Source of the DNA: Hymenobacter fodinae
GTDB lineage: Bacteria; Bacteroidota; Bacteroidia; Cytophagales; Hymenobacteraceae
DNA length: 64,000 bases
Direction of reading: 5' to 3'
Assembly: GCF_004745825.1 (NCBI RefSeq)
Contig: NZ_SRLA01000001.1
Span: forward strand, 868,001 to 932,000
Numbering within the stretch: position 1 is the first letter of the stretch; every line of letters begins with the position of its first letter. Below, in pieces: positions 50,784 through 59,678 of this stretch. The position numbers were made by a program, and so were the translations under genes. The notes below the pieces were generated by a model. It was not told the origin of the DNA. It saw nothing but the letters and a program-made list of their open reading frames with translations, and searched no databases.

Positions 50784-52766
50784 TTAGTGCCACAGTAGCC
50801 GGAGGCTTAGCGTGCCGTTGCGTAGGGGCATGGCGCTGTTTTGGTAGCTCTGGTAGCTGCGGTTTGTGAGGTTGTAGCCCTGCGCCAGCACCAGCACTTT
50901 CCAGGTGGGGCCTACCGCCACGGTGCGGCCCACGGCCGCGTTGAGCAGCAGGTAAGAAGGCAGGAACTGCGTGGCGGAAGCATCGGTGTAGCGGTAGCTG
51001 GTAAAGGTGAGTGTGGTGTTGAGCTGCCAGCCGCGCCAGAGGTGGTCGGTGCTAAAGGCCGCCGCATGCAAGGGCACAAAGGGTAGCTGCCGGCCCGTGG
51101 GGTCGGTATCGGCGGCCGTGCCCCGGGTCTTCTCCGATTGAGTGAGGGCGTAAGATGCGCGGGCCGTGAGGTGGTAGGCCCCCGGCTCCCAGCCCAACTG
51201 CGTGCTGGCCTCCAGACCCTGGGCCCGCACCTGCCGCAGGTTGCGCGGCGACCAGTAGCTCGCGCCCGGCGTCCACTGCACCCAGTTCTCTACCAGCTGG
51301 CGGTAGGCTGTCAGCTCGGTGCGTAGGCGCAGGCGGGCGGGCGCCAGGGTAAGCTCATGCACTAGGCCACCCTCGTAGCCCACACTTTCCTCGGGCAGCA
51401 AATCGGGGTTGCCGCCGGGGCGCCAGTACCGCTCATTCAGCGTGGGGGCCCGGTAGCTGCGCGAGGCGCTGGCCTTGAGACTCAGAGCGTGAGTGGTGGT
51501 TTGCCAGCCTACCCACTCCGCACCGATGGTAGGAGTGAGGGGAGGCTGCTGACCTGGCAGCACGGCTTGGCGCACGTTCAGAGAGAGGCGTAGCCGAGGC
51601 CGTGGATCGTAGCGCAGCAGGGCAAAGCCCGAGAAGCGGTTCTCGGTGCGCGGGCGGGTGCCGTAGCCATCTACCTGAGCCGCGAAGTGCTGCGCCTCTA
51701 GCCCGGTCCGCAGGGAAGCGTTAGGAGCCAGCCGCCACGTATGCTCGGCCTGGGCCTGGGTTGTGTGCACCGTCGATTCGCTGAGGCCGCTTACGTCGTC
51801 GCGGTAGTTGATAACGTCCTCGAACCAAGCTGCCCGCGCTGCCCATTCGTGGCGGGCGCTTACATAACGGTAGCCCGCCGTAAGTCGGCGGCTCTGGTCC
51901 CGCTCGCGGGCATTGGTGTTGTTGGTGCCGATGCCCGGCTGAATCTGCCGGTCGGCGTCAGTAAGCCAGATGGCAGCCGTTAGCTCGCTGCGCTGGCCTA
52001 GGCGCAACATCAGGTCCTGGGTGATGCTGGCTTGCCGGAGAGCCGCGTTTTCCTGCTCACGCCGCACCCGGCCAGCTGCGGCCCGCTCGTAGTACGTGAA
52101 GTTGTTATCGGCCTGGCGGTAAAGCAGGCTGGTGCGCAGGGCCAATTTCTGATTGCTATAGCTAGCCTCCAAGTTGCCGGCTCGCAGTCCAAAGCTGCCG
52201 TAGTCGGCCTGTGCCGAACCGCGCCAGCCGGCACCCCATCGTTCCGCCGCCAACAGCAACACCGTGCCGCCCACAGCTCCGTTGCCGTACGTAGCGCTGG
52301 CGGGGCCAGGTTGAATCGATACCTCGGTAGCTCCACTAACTGGCAACAAGGCAAAATCAGCTTCCCCTAGGGAAGGCAGGTTAATGTTGAAACCGTTCCA
52401 GAGCACGGCCGTGTGCCGGGCCGTAGTCCCACGCACCGAAATGGAAGCCAGCTGACCGGGACCGTAGTTCTTAATGTACAGGGTAGAGCGGGCGCTTAGC
52501 ACATCGGCCAGCGTACCAGTCCGGTACGTGTTGAGAGCTAGCGAATCGAACACCAGACGACGGCTACCCACCGCGAAGCGGTCTAGCCGCAGGCCTGCGA
52601 CGCGCACTGAGGGCAACGCTTGCACGGAGTCGAGGGAGGAAGCGGGAGTGCTTTGTGCAGCGGCAGTGCCCGCCATCAGCCAGCTGGCGGCTACCAGCAG
52701 CGCAAGGCTTGACCCTGCCCGGACAGGGGCGGTCAAACGGGGGAGGGGCGCACAAAAGGTAAACAT
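50784..52766 (-). CDS. BtuB-like TonB-dependent cobalamin receptor
   Basis: A 660-residue outer-membrane receptor. The signal peptide ends near GTAAAQ. A plug domain spans about residues 50-170 (LADVLSARSTLYIKNYGPGQLASISVRGTTARHTAVLWNGFNINLPSLGEADFALLPVSGATEVSIQPGPASATYGNGAVGGTVLL), and a 22-strand-type barrel runs to the final NGTLSLRLLWH. A cobalamin riboswitch lies 175 bp upstream, so it is made when B12 is scarce. It is the first gene of an operon with the BtuG-like propeller. MFTFCAPLPRL at 52766 is chosen; an ATG ten codons upstream is also possible. Confidence 0.85.
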   Translation of the reverse strand: MFTFCAPLPRLTAPVRAGSSLALLVAASWLMAGTAAAQSTPASSLDSVQALPSVRVAGLRLDRFAVGSRRLVFDSLALNTYRTGTLADVLSARSTLYIKNYGPGQLASISVRGTTARHTAVLWNGFNINLPSLGEADFALLPVSGATEVSIQPGPASATYGNGAVGGTVLLLAAERWGAGWRGSAQADYGSFGLRAGNLEASYSNQKLALRTSLLYRQADNNFTYYERAAAGRVRREQENAALRQASITQDLMLRLGQRSELTAAIWLTDADRQIQPGIGTNNTNARERDQSRRLTAGYRYVSARHEWAARAAWFEDVINYRDDVSGLSESTVHTTQAQAEHTWRLAPNASLRTGLEAQHFAAQVDGYGTRPRTENRFSGFALLRYDPRPRLRLSLNVRQAVLPGQQPPLTPTIGAEWVGWQTTTHALSLKASASRSYRAPTLNERYWRPGGNPDLLPEESVGYEGGLVHELTLAPARLRLRTELTAYRQLVENWVQWTPGASYWSPRNLRQVRAQGLEASTQLGWEPGAYHLTARASYALTQSEKTRGTAADTDPTGRQLPFVPLHAAAFSTDHLWRGWQLNTTLTFTSYRYTDASATQFLPSYLLLNAAVGRTVAVGPTWKVLVLAQGYNLTNRSYQSYQNSAMPLRNGTLSLRLLWH

Positions 52767-52940
52767 CCGAACCAAAATTTCCGGGGTAGGAAACATCAGT
52801 TCAAAACTTCTGGTACTGCTTTCCGAAGCCGGAATGCCCTACCGAAGCCGAGGCCGAATACAGGGAATCAAGCCGCCCGGAGGCAGCCTACTGCAGTCAT
52901 TCTCCGCCTTTCCTCCGAAGGCGCTGAACATGGGAAATGC

Positions 52941-53139
52941 AAAGGCAGGTCTCCTGGCTTGCTTCGGGTCGGTCGCCTTCCCATTTCTCCGGCACTACAG
53001 AGCGCAGTTGCCTTCTTTGAAACAGTGGCAGGGGGAATGACCGCCTGGTAACGTGAAGCGTACAGTTGCGGGGACAGCTCCGGCTTTAAACCGGATTCCC
53101 TTTTAAGCCTCGCCCCGCAGTTGGGGTCTGGCCACCTTT
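52941..53139 (-). ncRNA. Cobalamin (B12) riboswitch
   Basis: Read on the minus strand, the region has GGGAATCCGG ... CTGTCCCCGCAACTGT, then GCCACTG and finally the B12 box GCCAGGAGACCTGCC. These are the hallmarks of the AdoCbl riboswitch, in the right order. AAAGG at the 5' end can pair with CCTTT at the 3' end to close stem P1. It controls the BtuB-like receptor and the BtuG-like gene downstream. Confidence 0.93.
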
Positions 53140-53268
53140 ACAGCCGCAAAGATAGGCAATGTGACCTAAGCATTGGCTTATCCGTATTCGGAGTCTACCT
53201 GCTGCTGCCTCCTGGTGGCTGCCGCGTAGGCCACAGTAGCTCCTGCGTGCCCGTTTTCGCATTCCTCT

Positions 53269-53868
53269 ATGAAGATTCCTCTCGAATACTACCGTCGCCC
53301 CGACCCCGTAGAAATTGCCCGCGACCTGATTGGAAAGTACCTGTACACACGCATCAGTGGGGTACTAACCGGCGGCCGCATTGTGGAAACAGAGGCCTAT
53401 GCCCACATCAACGATCAAGCCTGCCATTCCCACCTGGGCCGCTACACGGCCCGCACAAAAGTTATGTACGAGCCTGGGGGAGTGGCCTACACCTACCTGA
53501 TCTACGGCCGCTACGTTTTGTTTAACATCATCACCAACGAAGCCGGCAAAGCGGATGCGGTGCTTATCAGAGGGCTAGAGCCCACCGAAGGCATCCCGGA
53601 AATGCTCCTGCGCCGGGGTATGAGTTCCGTGCAGCGCAACCTTACAGCTGGCCCCGGCCTGCTCACCCAAGCCCTCGGCATCACCACCGCCCACTACGGC
53701 ACCGACCTCACCGGCGACTTGATCTGGATGGAAGACCGAGGTGAGATAGTGGCCTACGATGATGTTATTGCCTCGCCTAGGGTTGGTATAGACTACGCCG
53801 GCGACGACGTTTCCTTGCCCTGGCGCTTCCGCCTGAAAGGCAGCAAATGGGTCAGCCCTGCGAAGTGA
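53269..53868 (+). CDS. DNA-3-methyladenine glycosylase (AAG/MPG family)
   Basis: A 199-residue base-excision repair enzyme that removes alkylated purines. The family motifs GGRIVETEAYAHINDQACHSHLGRYTARTKVMYEPGGVAYTYLIYGRY and AVLIRGLEPTEG, together with LTAGPGLLTQALGI, are present. The Glu in VETEAY is the catalytic base and the Tyr of AYTYLIYG lies in the binding pocket. The length is normal for the bacterial branch. It is divergent from the B12 uptake operon. A single gene with a hairpin repeat downstream. Confidence 0.92.
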   Translation: MKIPLEYYRRPDPVEIARDLIGKYLYTRISGVLTGGRIVETEAYAHINDQACHSHLGRYTARTKVMYEPGGVAYTYLIYGRYVLFNIITNEAGKADAVLIRGLEPTEGIPEMLLRRGMSSVQRNLTAGPGLLTQALGITTAHYGTDLTGDLIWMEDRGEIVAYDDVIASPRVGIDYAGDDVSLPWRFRLKGSKWVSPAK

Positions 53869-53916
53869 ACGAGCGCGTGAGCGAATGAGTGAAGTGGCCT
53901 AGCTTATTACTGGATC

Positions 53917-53971
53917 AGCCCCAGCGGGGCGACACCGTTCGTTCAACGAGCAGTGCCGCCCCGCTGGGGCT
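53917..53971. repeat. Inverted repeat / possible terminator downstream of the glycosylase
   Basis: Arms AGCCCCAGCGGGGCG (53917-53931) and its perfect complement (53957-53971) enclose 25 nt. The arms are themselves nearly palindromic (CCCAGCGGGG). It may be a terminator or a REP-like unit. Around it lie short direct repeats of the GTGAANG type that also occur near 2610-2810. Confidence 0.6.
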
Positions 53972-54072
53972 TACTTCTTTCTGTAGTCTCTTAATTACCG
54001 ATATGTCGCCTCGTGTAAGACACCTACTCTTCTAGGCTACTCACTTCGGTGCTTCTTCACTTAGTCACCTCA

Positions 54073-55260
54073 TTACAACTTCTCACACACCAGCACCATG
54101 AGCTTGCCCTCCAGGTTGGTGGTGGCAAAGAGGTATAGGTCGCCGCCTTCGCGGATGCCGGTGCGGTGGCGGAATTCGGCCACGGTGTCGGGGAAGTTGC
54201 GGGTAGTGACGTGGGCGCGGGCCTCGGGGCCAAGGTGGGCGCGGAGGGCGGCGGCATCGTAGCGCTCCGTAGCTTTGATTCGGAAAATGCGGCCCGGAAA
54301 CTCGGGGCGCAGAATATCAGACGTGTAAAGGTGGCTGTGCTGGTGCAGCTTCAGCAATTCAAACGCCGTCCCGACGCTGCGGAAACCGCCCGCCTTTAGC
54401 ACGGCTACGTTGGGCTCATAGAGGTACTGCTGGGGCAGGGCGTAGCGGGCAATGGCGCGGCCTTCGCGGGCCCGGTTCAGCCGGAACTCCTGCTGCTGGC
54501 CGTGGCGGGTAAGGTTCACTGTGAAGCGCTCAGGGTCCACGGCTGGCTCAGGGCCCAACTCATACAACACCTCCTTACACTCATTGTCCACAGCTAGTAT
54601 CCAGAGGCGACGCACGTGGCGCAGCTCCTGAATGGCCTGCTCAATATCGAGCATGGGCGAGGTCTTGAGCAGCACACTCCGGCCTTTTTGCAGCAGCAGG
54701 GGCATGATGCGCAACACATCGGGCTCACAGTCCTGCAGCCGAAATATCTTTCGGGCGGCGGTGTCACGCCGGGCGGGGTCCAGGTAAATCCAGTCGAAGT
54801 GCAGCGGGGTGTTGCGCAGGTAGTGTACCGCATCCTCGTTGTGGCACTTCACATTCTCGATGCCCAACTGAGTCAGGTTGTAGCGCACCACATCCACCAG
54901 CGCGAGGTTACGCTCTACGTAATGCACCTCCGGAATGGTAGCGGCAAAGTGAGCCGTATCAACGCCAAAGCCGCCGGTAAGGTCAACCAAGCGCTGGCCC
55001 TGCACTAGGCTGGCTTTAAACGTAGCCGTACGGGCCGAGGAGGCCTGCTCCACCGATAGGGTCGGCGGGAAGATCAGGTCGGGATTTTCGGCCCATTCCG
55101 GCAGCTTCGCACGGGCTTTCTGGCGAGCCTGTATCTGGCGCACAAGGTCCGGGACGGGCAGGCCGGGGTAACGGCGGGCCTGTAGCGCCAGTTGGGCGGG
55201 GTCGTCGTGCAGATGCTCGGCCACATATTGCCGGGCCGCTGCCGGCAGCGGGTATTCCAT
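54073..55260 (-). CDS. Class I SAM-dependent methyltransferase with THUMP-like domain
   Basis: A 395-residue protein. The N-terminal 80 residues are helical (YPLPAAARQYVAEHL, QARQKARAKLPEWAENP). The methyltransferase core has LVDLTGGFGVDTAHFA (motif I), VHYVERNLALVDVVRYNL and DWIYLDPARRD (catalytic DPAR motif, as in guanine-N2 or related RNA methyltransferases). The C-terminal third looks like the THUMP-like domain (YEPNVAVLKAGGFRSV, ARAHVTTRNFP). The family is common in Bacteroidota and presumably modifies RNA. The substrate is unknown. Confidence 0.82.
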   Translation of the reverse strand: MEYPLPAAARQYVAEHLHDDPAQLALQARRYPGLPVPDLVRQIQARQKARAKLPEWAENPDLIFPPTLSVEQASSARTATFKASLVQGQRLVDLTGGFGVDTAHFAATIPEVHYVERNLALVDVVRYNLTQLGIENVKCHNEDAVHYLRNTPLHFDWIYLDPARRDTAARKIFRLQDCEPDVLRIMPLLLQKGRSVLLKTSPMLDIEQAIQELRHVRRLWILAVDNECKEVLYELGPEPAVDPERFTVNLTRHGQQQEFRLNRAREGRAIARYALPQQYLYEPNVAVLKAGGFRSVGTAFELLKLHQHSHLYTSDILRPEFPGRIFRIKATERYDAAALRAHLGPEARAHVTTRNFPDTVAEFRHRTGIREGGDLYLFATTNLEGKLMVLVCEKL

Positions 55261-55327
55261 GTAGGGTTCCTACGAAAAAACACAAGCCTTAGTCAGCGAC
55301 CAAGGCAGAAAGGTTTACCAAACGTAA

Positions 55328-55382
55328 GGAGGAATCCGGCAACTGACCTCCCGAAGTGGAAAGTTAGTTGCCGGATTCCTCC
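55328..55382. terminator. Hairpin between the methyltransferase and the next upstream gene
   Basis: Perfect 17-bp arms (GGAGGAATCCGGCAACT and its complement) around 21 nt. It lies downstream of the leftward gene at 55418 and upstream of the methyltransferase start, and suits termination of the former. Confidence 0.65.
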
Positions 55383-55417
55383 CGAAAACTTGTCTGAAAT
55401 AGATAACGCCTAGTGGC

Positions 55418-56029
55418 CTAGCGCAGGTTCCAGCTCAAAGCCACCTGAGGCTGGCCCCACCGGCTAGCCGTAAGGCCAACCGTGCTGGGGCGCAACATCT
55501 GCAGGGCACCCGTGCGGGCAGCAGGCAAGCCCGCATTGTGCGCATCTACCGCCCGCTGGAAGTGCTCATTGGTGTGGCGCGAGATGAAAATGTTCGACAA
55601 CAAGCTCGCAGCAGCAATGCTAATGGCTACTTTCTGGGTGTTGTTGTGGTACTGCTGCACTTCGGGGTCAGAGAGTACCTGCTGACCATAAAGGCCCACG
55701 GCACCCACAAACGTCAGACGCTCAGCTAGAAATAGCCACTTCTGGCGACGGTAGTTGTTGAGTTCCTGCAGAGCCTCGGGGTTACCGGCTAAGTAAGGGC
55801 GGAGCTTCTGGCCAAAGAAACCAGCACTCTGATAATCAGATTCTTTCGGCGTGCCTAGGCTCGTAGCGAAGAAAAAATTCTTCTGGACGCCGTTTAAGCC
55901 TCGTGCCTGATCTTCGGGGCTGAGCCGAATCAAGGTACTTGGGCCCTGCTGAGCGTGAGCAAAGAATGTCACGAAAACAAGAGGCAATAGGAGTAGGGCG
56001 CGGCGCACAAGGCTAAAATTTGGAATCAT
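55418..56029 (-). CDS. Secreted protein of unknown function
   Basis: A protein of about 203 residues with a signal peptide (LVRRALLLLPLVFVTFFAHAQ). The mature part has QKNFFFATSLGTPKESDYQSAGFFGQKLRPYLAGNPEALQELNNYRRQKW, then two weak hydrophobic segments (LAERLTFVGAVGLYGQQVL, VAISIAAASLLSNIFISRHTNEHFQRAVDAHNAGL). It resembles the DUF5683 type of small envelope proteins, though I am not sure. ATG 56029 gives the neater signal; an ATG five codons earlier also exists. Divergent from the lipoprotein at 56207. Confidence 0.55.
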   Translation of the reverse strand: MIPNFSLVRRALLLLPLVFVTFFAHAQQGPSTLIRLSPEDQARGLNGVQKNFFFATSLGTPKESDYQSAGFFGQKLRPYLAGNPEALQELNNYRRQKWLFLAERLTFVGAVGLYGQQVLSDPEVQQYHNNTQKVAISIAAASLLSNIFISRHTNEHFQRAVDAHNAGLPAARTGALQMLRPSTVGLTASRWGQPQVALSWNLR

Positions 56030-56206
56030 CATAGAATGGAGCATGAGGACAAATGTAGTCGGCTAATCCACAGCTACCTAAGCTTTTCACCGAGGAAAAG
56101 GTGCAATCCATCGAAGAAAAGTTTTAAACCCACTCAACAAATGCGGCGAGGCCTACGTTCTGTCGGCTGCTTACCAGTATTTCATTCACCAACCCGCATA
56201 CCTTCT

Positions 56207-56959
56207 ATGAAAACCCTGACCTCCCTGCTTAGCCGCTCCGTTTTGTTTGCGGCCCTGCCGGCTGCCCTGGCTTTCAGCTCCTGCTCCGACGACGACAAAT
56301 CTGACCCTACGCCCGAGCAGGGCCGGGTGCTACTGATTCACGCTGCTCCCTCGGCAAATGCGCGGGTAAAGGTGTTGGCAAACGATAAAGAGCTAGGCCA
56401 GCTCGACTACGGGCAACTCAGCAATTATGTATCGGCTACGACGGGCACAACCACATTGAAAATCAACGACGCTAGCTCTAATCAGACTGTGGTGACCAAG
56501 CAGGCTACCATTGAGAAAGACAAGAGCTACTCTGTTTTTGCGTACTCTCCTTCTACTGCCCTGGGCTCAGCCGATGCAATAGTAGTATCAGACGACCTAA
56601 CGGCGCCTGCTGCCGGCAAAGCCAAAATTCGGTTGGTGCACTTGGGCTTGGGCTCACCGAGCCCGGTGAGCCTTTCGCAGCCTGCCGCGTTGGGCACCGT
56701 CGATATCATTCCTAACGTTGCGTTTGGGTCGGCGTCTTCTTTTGTGGAGATAACACCTGGCACCTATAATCTGGCGGTTTCGACCGGCACGGGACTAACG
56801 GCCGCTACCGAAGCAAGTGTGGGTGACGGATCTGGCTCCGGCACAGGAACCAAAACCTATGATGCTGGCAAAATTTATACTGTACTAGTGCGCGGTATCA
56901 AGAGTTCCAGCGTAGCTACCGACCTGCGCACCAAGGCTATTGTAATTACCAACAACTAG
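56207..56959 (+). CDS. DUF4397 domain lipoprotein
   Basis: A 250-residue lipoprotein (FAALPAALAFSSCSDDDKSD). The mature part carries the DUF4397 pattern: GRVLLIHAAPSANARVKVLANDKELGQLDYGQLSNYVSATTGTTTLKI, then the second unit AKIRLVHLGLGSPSPVSLSQ and YTVLVRG. These are two similar immunoglobulin-like beta domains, common in secreted proteins of Bacteroidota. The role is unknown, perhaps at the cell surface. The start at 56207 follows from the signal peptide; upstream frame sequence lies in the intergenic region. It ends before a strong terminator. Confidence 0.8.
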   Translation: MKTLTSLLSRSVLFAALPAALAFSSCSDDDKSDPTPEQGRVLLIHAAPSANARVKVLANDKELGQLDYGQLSNYVSATTGTTTLKINDASSNQTVVTKQATIEKDKSYSVFAYSPSTALGSADAIVVSDDLTAPAAGKAKIRLVHLGLGSPSPVSLSQPAALGTVDIIPNVAFGSASSFVEITPGTYNLAVSTGTGLTAATEASVGDGSGSGTGTKTYDAGKIYTVLVRGIKSSSVATDLRTKAIVITNN

Positions 56960-56977
56960 GTGGCCTAGGCCAGTACT

Positions 56978-57014
56978 GCAAACAGCCTGCTCAACTAGGG
57001 AGCAGGCTGTTTGC
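56978..57014 (+). terminator. Terminator after the DUF4397 gene
   Basis: Perfect 15-bp arms (GCAAACAGCCTGCTC and its complement) with a 7-nt loop, followed by GTTT. Confidence 0.8.
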
Positions 57015-57064
57015 GTTTAAGTGCCTGTAGCTCAGGAGTAGCAGGAAAAGGCTAACAAATCAGT

Positions 57065-57072
57065 TACCTTTG
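57065..57072 (+). promoter_or_regulatory. Candidate TANNTTTG box for ahcY
   Basis: TACCTTTG 28 bp before the ahcY start codon. No TTG at the ideal upstream spacing, but the location is right. Confidence 0.45.
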
Positions 57073-57100
57073 TGGTTGATTCGCAAACATTCTCTGCATC

Positions 57101-58420
57101 ATGGTTGAGACCAAGACCACGGCTTACGTTCCGTATAAAGTAAAAGATATGAGCCTCGCCGAGTGGGGCCGCAAGGAAATCCGCTTGGCCGAGGCGGAAA
57201 TGCCCGGCCTGATGGCTCTGCGCGAGGAGTTCGGTGATTCGCAGCCCCTGAAGGGTGCGCGCATTGCTGGCTGCTTGCACATGACCATTCAGACGGCGGT
57301 GCTCATCGAAACGCTGATTGCGCTGGGTGCCGATGTTACGTGGTCTTCGTGCAACATCTTCTCTACGCAAGATCACGCTGCTGCTGCTATTGCTGCTGCT
57401 GGCATTCCGGTATACGCCTGGAAAGGCATGAACGAGGAAGAGTTTAACTGGTGCATTGAGCAGACGCTGTTCTTCGGCGAGAAGCGCGAGCCCCTGAACA
57501 TGATCCTCGATGACGGTGGCGACCTGACTAACATGGTGCTGAACCAGTACCCTGAGTTGGCTGCTGGCATCAAAGGCCTGTCGGAAGAAACCACGACCGG
57601 CGTACTGCGTCTCCTCGACCGGGTGAAGAACGGCACGCTGCCCATGCCTGCCTTCAACGTAAACGACTCGGTAACCAAGTCGAAATTCGACAACAAATAC
57701 GGCTGTAAAGAGTCGGCTGTAGATGCTATCCGCCGGGCTACTGACGTAATGATGGCTGGCAAAATTGCCGTAGTGGCTGGCTACGGCGACGTAGGAAAAG
57801 GTACCGCTGCTTCGCTGCGTGGTGCTGGAGCCCGCGTTATCGTGACGGAAATTGACCCCATCTGCGCTCTGCAAGCTGCCATGGATGGCTACGCGGTGAA
57901 GAAAATGGCCAACGCTATCAAGGAGGCCGACATCGTAGTAACCGCTACCGGTAACTGCGACATCATCACCGAAGAGTCATTCCGTGCGCTGAAAGACAAG
58001 GCCATCGTCTGCAACATCGGTCACTTCGACGATGAAATTGACATGGCATGGCTGAACAAAAACTACGGCCACACCAAAGACACAGTGAAGCCCCAGGTTG
58101 ATATCTATAACATCGACGGCAAAGAGGTAATCATCCTTGCTGAAGGTCGCCTGGTAAACCTGGGCTGCGCCACTGGTCACCCTTCGTTCGTAATGTCGAA
58201 CTCGTTCACGAACCAGACGCTGGCCCAGCTGGAGCTGTGGCAGAACGCTGATAAGTACGAGAACAAAGTATATACCCTGCCCAAGCACCTTGACGAGAAG
58301 GTAGCCCGCCTGCACCTCGCCAAAATTGGCGTAGAGCTAGATGAGCTGAAGCCTAAGCAGGCTGATTACATCAATGTTCCTGTAGAGGGTCCCTTTAAGT
58401 CGGACCTGTACCGCTACTAG
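57101..58420 (+). CDS. ahcY: Adenosylhomocysteinase (SAH hydrolase)
   Basis: A 439-residue NAD-dependent enzyme that splits S-adenosylhomocysteine to adenosine and homocysteine and so relieves product inhibition of methyltransferases. It shows [71 protein letters not shown] (NAD site), [11 protein letters not shown] and [24 protein letters not shown]. The C-terminal SDLYRY ending is typical. High expression is likely, as the codon use is biased (many GCT and GGC codons). It is a single gene with its own promoter box and terminator. Confidence 0.98.
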   Translation: MVETKTTAYVPYKVKDMSLAEWGRKEIRLAEAEMPGLMALREEFGDSQPLKGARIAGCLHMTIQTAVLIETLIALGADVTWSSCNIFSTQDHAAAAIAAAGIPVYAWKGMNEEEFNWCIEQTLFFGEKREPLNMILDDGGDLTNMVLNQYPELAAGIKGLSEETTTGVLRLLDRVKNGTLPMPAFNVNDSVTKSKFDNKYGCKESAVDAIRRATDVMMAGKIAVVAGYGDVGKGTAASLRGAGARVIVTEIDPICALQAAMDGYAVKKMANAIKEADIVVTATGNCDIITEESFRALKDKAIVCNIGHFDDEIDMAWLNKNYGHTKDTVKPQVDIYNIDGKEVIILAEGRLVNLGCATGHPSFVMSNSFTNQTLAQLELWQNADKYENKVYTLPKHLDEKVARLHLAKIGVELDELKPKQADYINVPVEGPFKSDLYRY

Positions 58421-58422
58421 GC

Positions 58423-58489
58423 CACTTTCATCAGTAACAAAAAGCCCCGCTCTGTTATAGAGTGGGGCTTTTTGTTACTGATGAAAGTG
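58423..58489 (+). terminator. Long hairpin terminator of ahcY
   Basis: Arms of 31 bp (58423-58453 and 58459-58489) with one mismatch and a 5-nt loop. The core GCCCC...GGGGC is flanked by AAAAA and TTTTT, so it ends transcription on both strands. The first base lies 3 bp after the stop codon. The 247 bp that follow hold no gene. Confidence 0.88.
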
Positions 58490-58736
58490 ACCTTGAGGGG
58501 CATCTGGCCGGTATAGTCTTCTATGTTTGAGTATACCACCGTGCCCAGCAGCGACCAGTCATGCTCCACTAAGGACTCCTAATACAAAGCGTTTTTCCGT
58601 ACAATGAGCATACATACCATCTTGTGCACTACACATGTGGCCTAGCATTAGGCCCGCTACGGTCACGAATAGTCCTCTTGGCTCAATACCCTTGTCATTA
58701 GGCTGCTCTTCGGAGAGCATGCCCCAATTCTATACG

Positions 58737-59540
58737 CTAGCGACTGACGAGTAACTGCAGGCTAATTGGCTTTTGTTTGGTTAGGCCACTAGCTCTAATT
58801 ACATACTGGCCTACGGGCAATTGAGCCACGGGTAGCGTGAGCGTGTTGGCCGCTGTTTCCGTGCGGTACAAGCATTGTCCCGTGAGACTGAGCAGTTGTA
58901 TGGTGCGCTTGCCTGCTTCTGTAAAACGCAAAGTAGCGTAATGCTGGGCCGGGTTTGGGTAAAGTGTAGGGCTTTCGGCAGTGAGGGTAGGGGAAGGATT
59001 GGCACTGACGGATGCAAACCGGTATACCGGAAAGCTGTCAAGCTCCGTAGAGTAAAACTTGTGCAGTTGGCGTGCGTCAAACCGCAGTCGGCTTGAGTCG
59101 TTCAGCACATTCTGGTAGCGAACCAGCGTTGGAAAGGTGCCTTGCTTCACCTGCTCCGACAAGTCCATCATCTGTTCCCAGCCAGTAGCAAGACCCTGTA
59201 TGTTGTTAGCTTGAATGCGCACGGCATGTACCCAACAGGCGCCGTCGCTGAGGGGTTGCACTAAGTAGTATAGCTGGTGATGGCGTAGCGCCCACGCGTT
59301 CAGTAGCGTATCAGAAGTACCCACTTGCGTAATGACAGTACGCCCCGAGTGAGGTTCGTGGTGCACCCGCAGCTCGAGCGTATCTCGCGCAGAAACCAAC
59401 CGGACGCGTGAGCCCAGCTTCTTTTCCAGGTTCTGCGGGTGCCGAATAGGGAAGGCATCAAACGTAGTGCTTGGGCTTTCGCAGCCAATCAAACCAAGCA
59501 AGAGCAAATTCAGAAAAGCAGAAGCACGTGCAAATTTCAT
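58737..59540 (-). CDS. Secreted protein with T9SS type A C-terminal sorting domain
   Basis: A 267-residue protein. The N-terminal signal reads FLNLLLLGLIGCES, a lipobox-type end. The middle contains RVRLVSARDTLELRVHHEP and LRHHQLYYLVQPLSDGACWVHAV. The last 75 residues form a type IX secretion sorting domain: SPTLYPNPAQHYATLRFTEAGKRTIQLLSLTGQCLYRTE and LPVGQYVIRASGL. Such proteins are exported across the outer membrane by the T9SS and the sorting domain is removed. The function of the middle part is unknown. A lipobox together with a sorting domain is not typical. Confidence 0.78.
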   Translation of the reverse strand: MKFARASAFLNLLLLGLIGCESPSTTFDAFPIRHPQNLEKKLGSRVRLVSARDTLELRVHHEPHSGRTVITQVGTSDTLLNAWALRHHQLYYLVQPLSDGACWVHAVRIQANNIQGLATGWEQMMDLSEQVKQGTFPTLVRYQNVLNDSSRLRFDARQLHKFYSTELDSFPVYRFASVSANPSPTLTAESPTLYPNPAQHYATLRFTEAGKRTIQLLSLTGQCLYRTETAANTLTLPVAQLPVGQYVIRASGLTKQKPISLQLLVSR

Positions 59541-59678
59541 ATCCGTCTGATTTGAAGTAACCTAGGGCTTTACTTTATGCCGCTGGCCAGCAAAACGTAA
59601 CCTGTTGCTCTGCAAGCCTTACGCGCCGCCCTTGTCTCCGAAACCGATTAGCAACCAAAATGCGGATATTTGCCCCGT

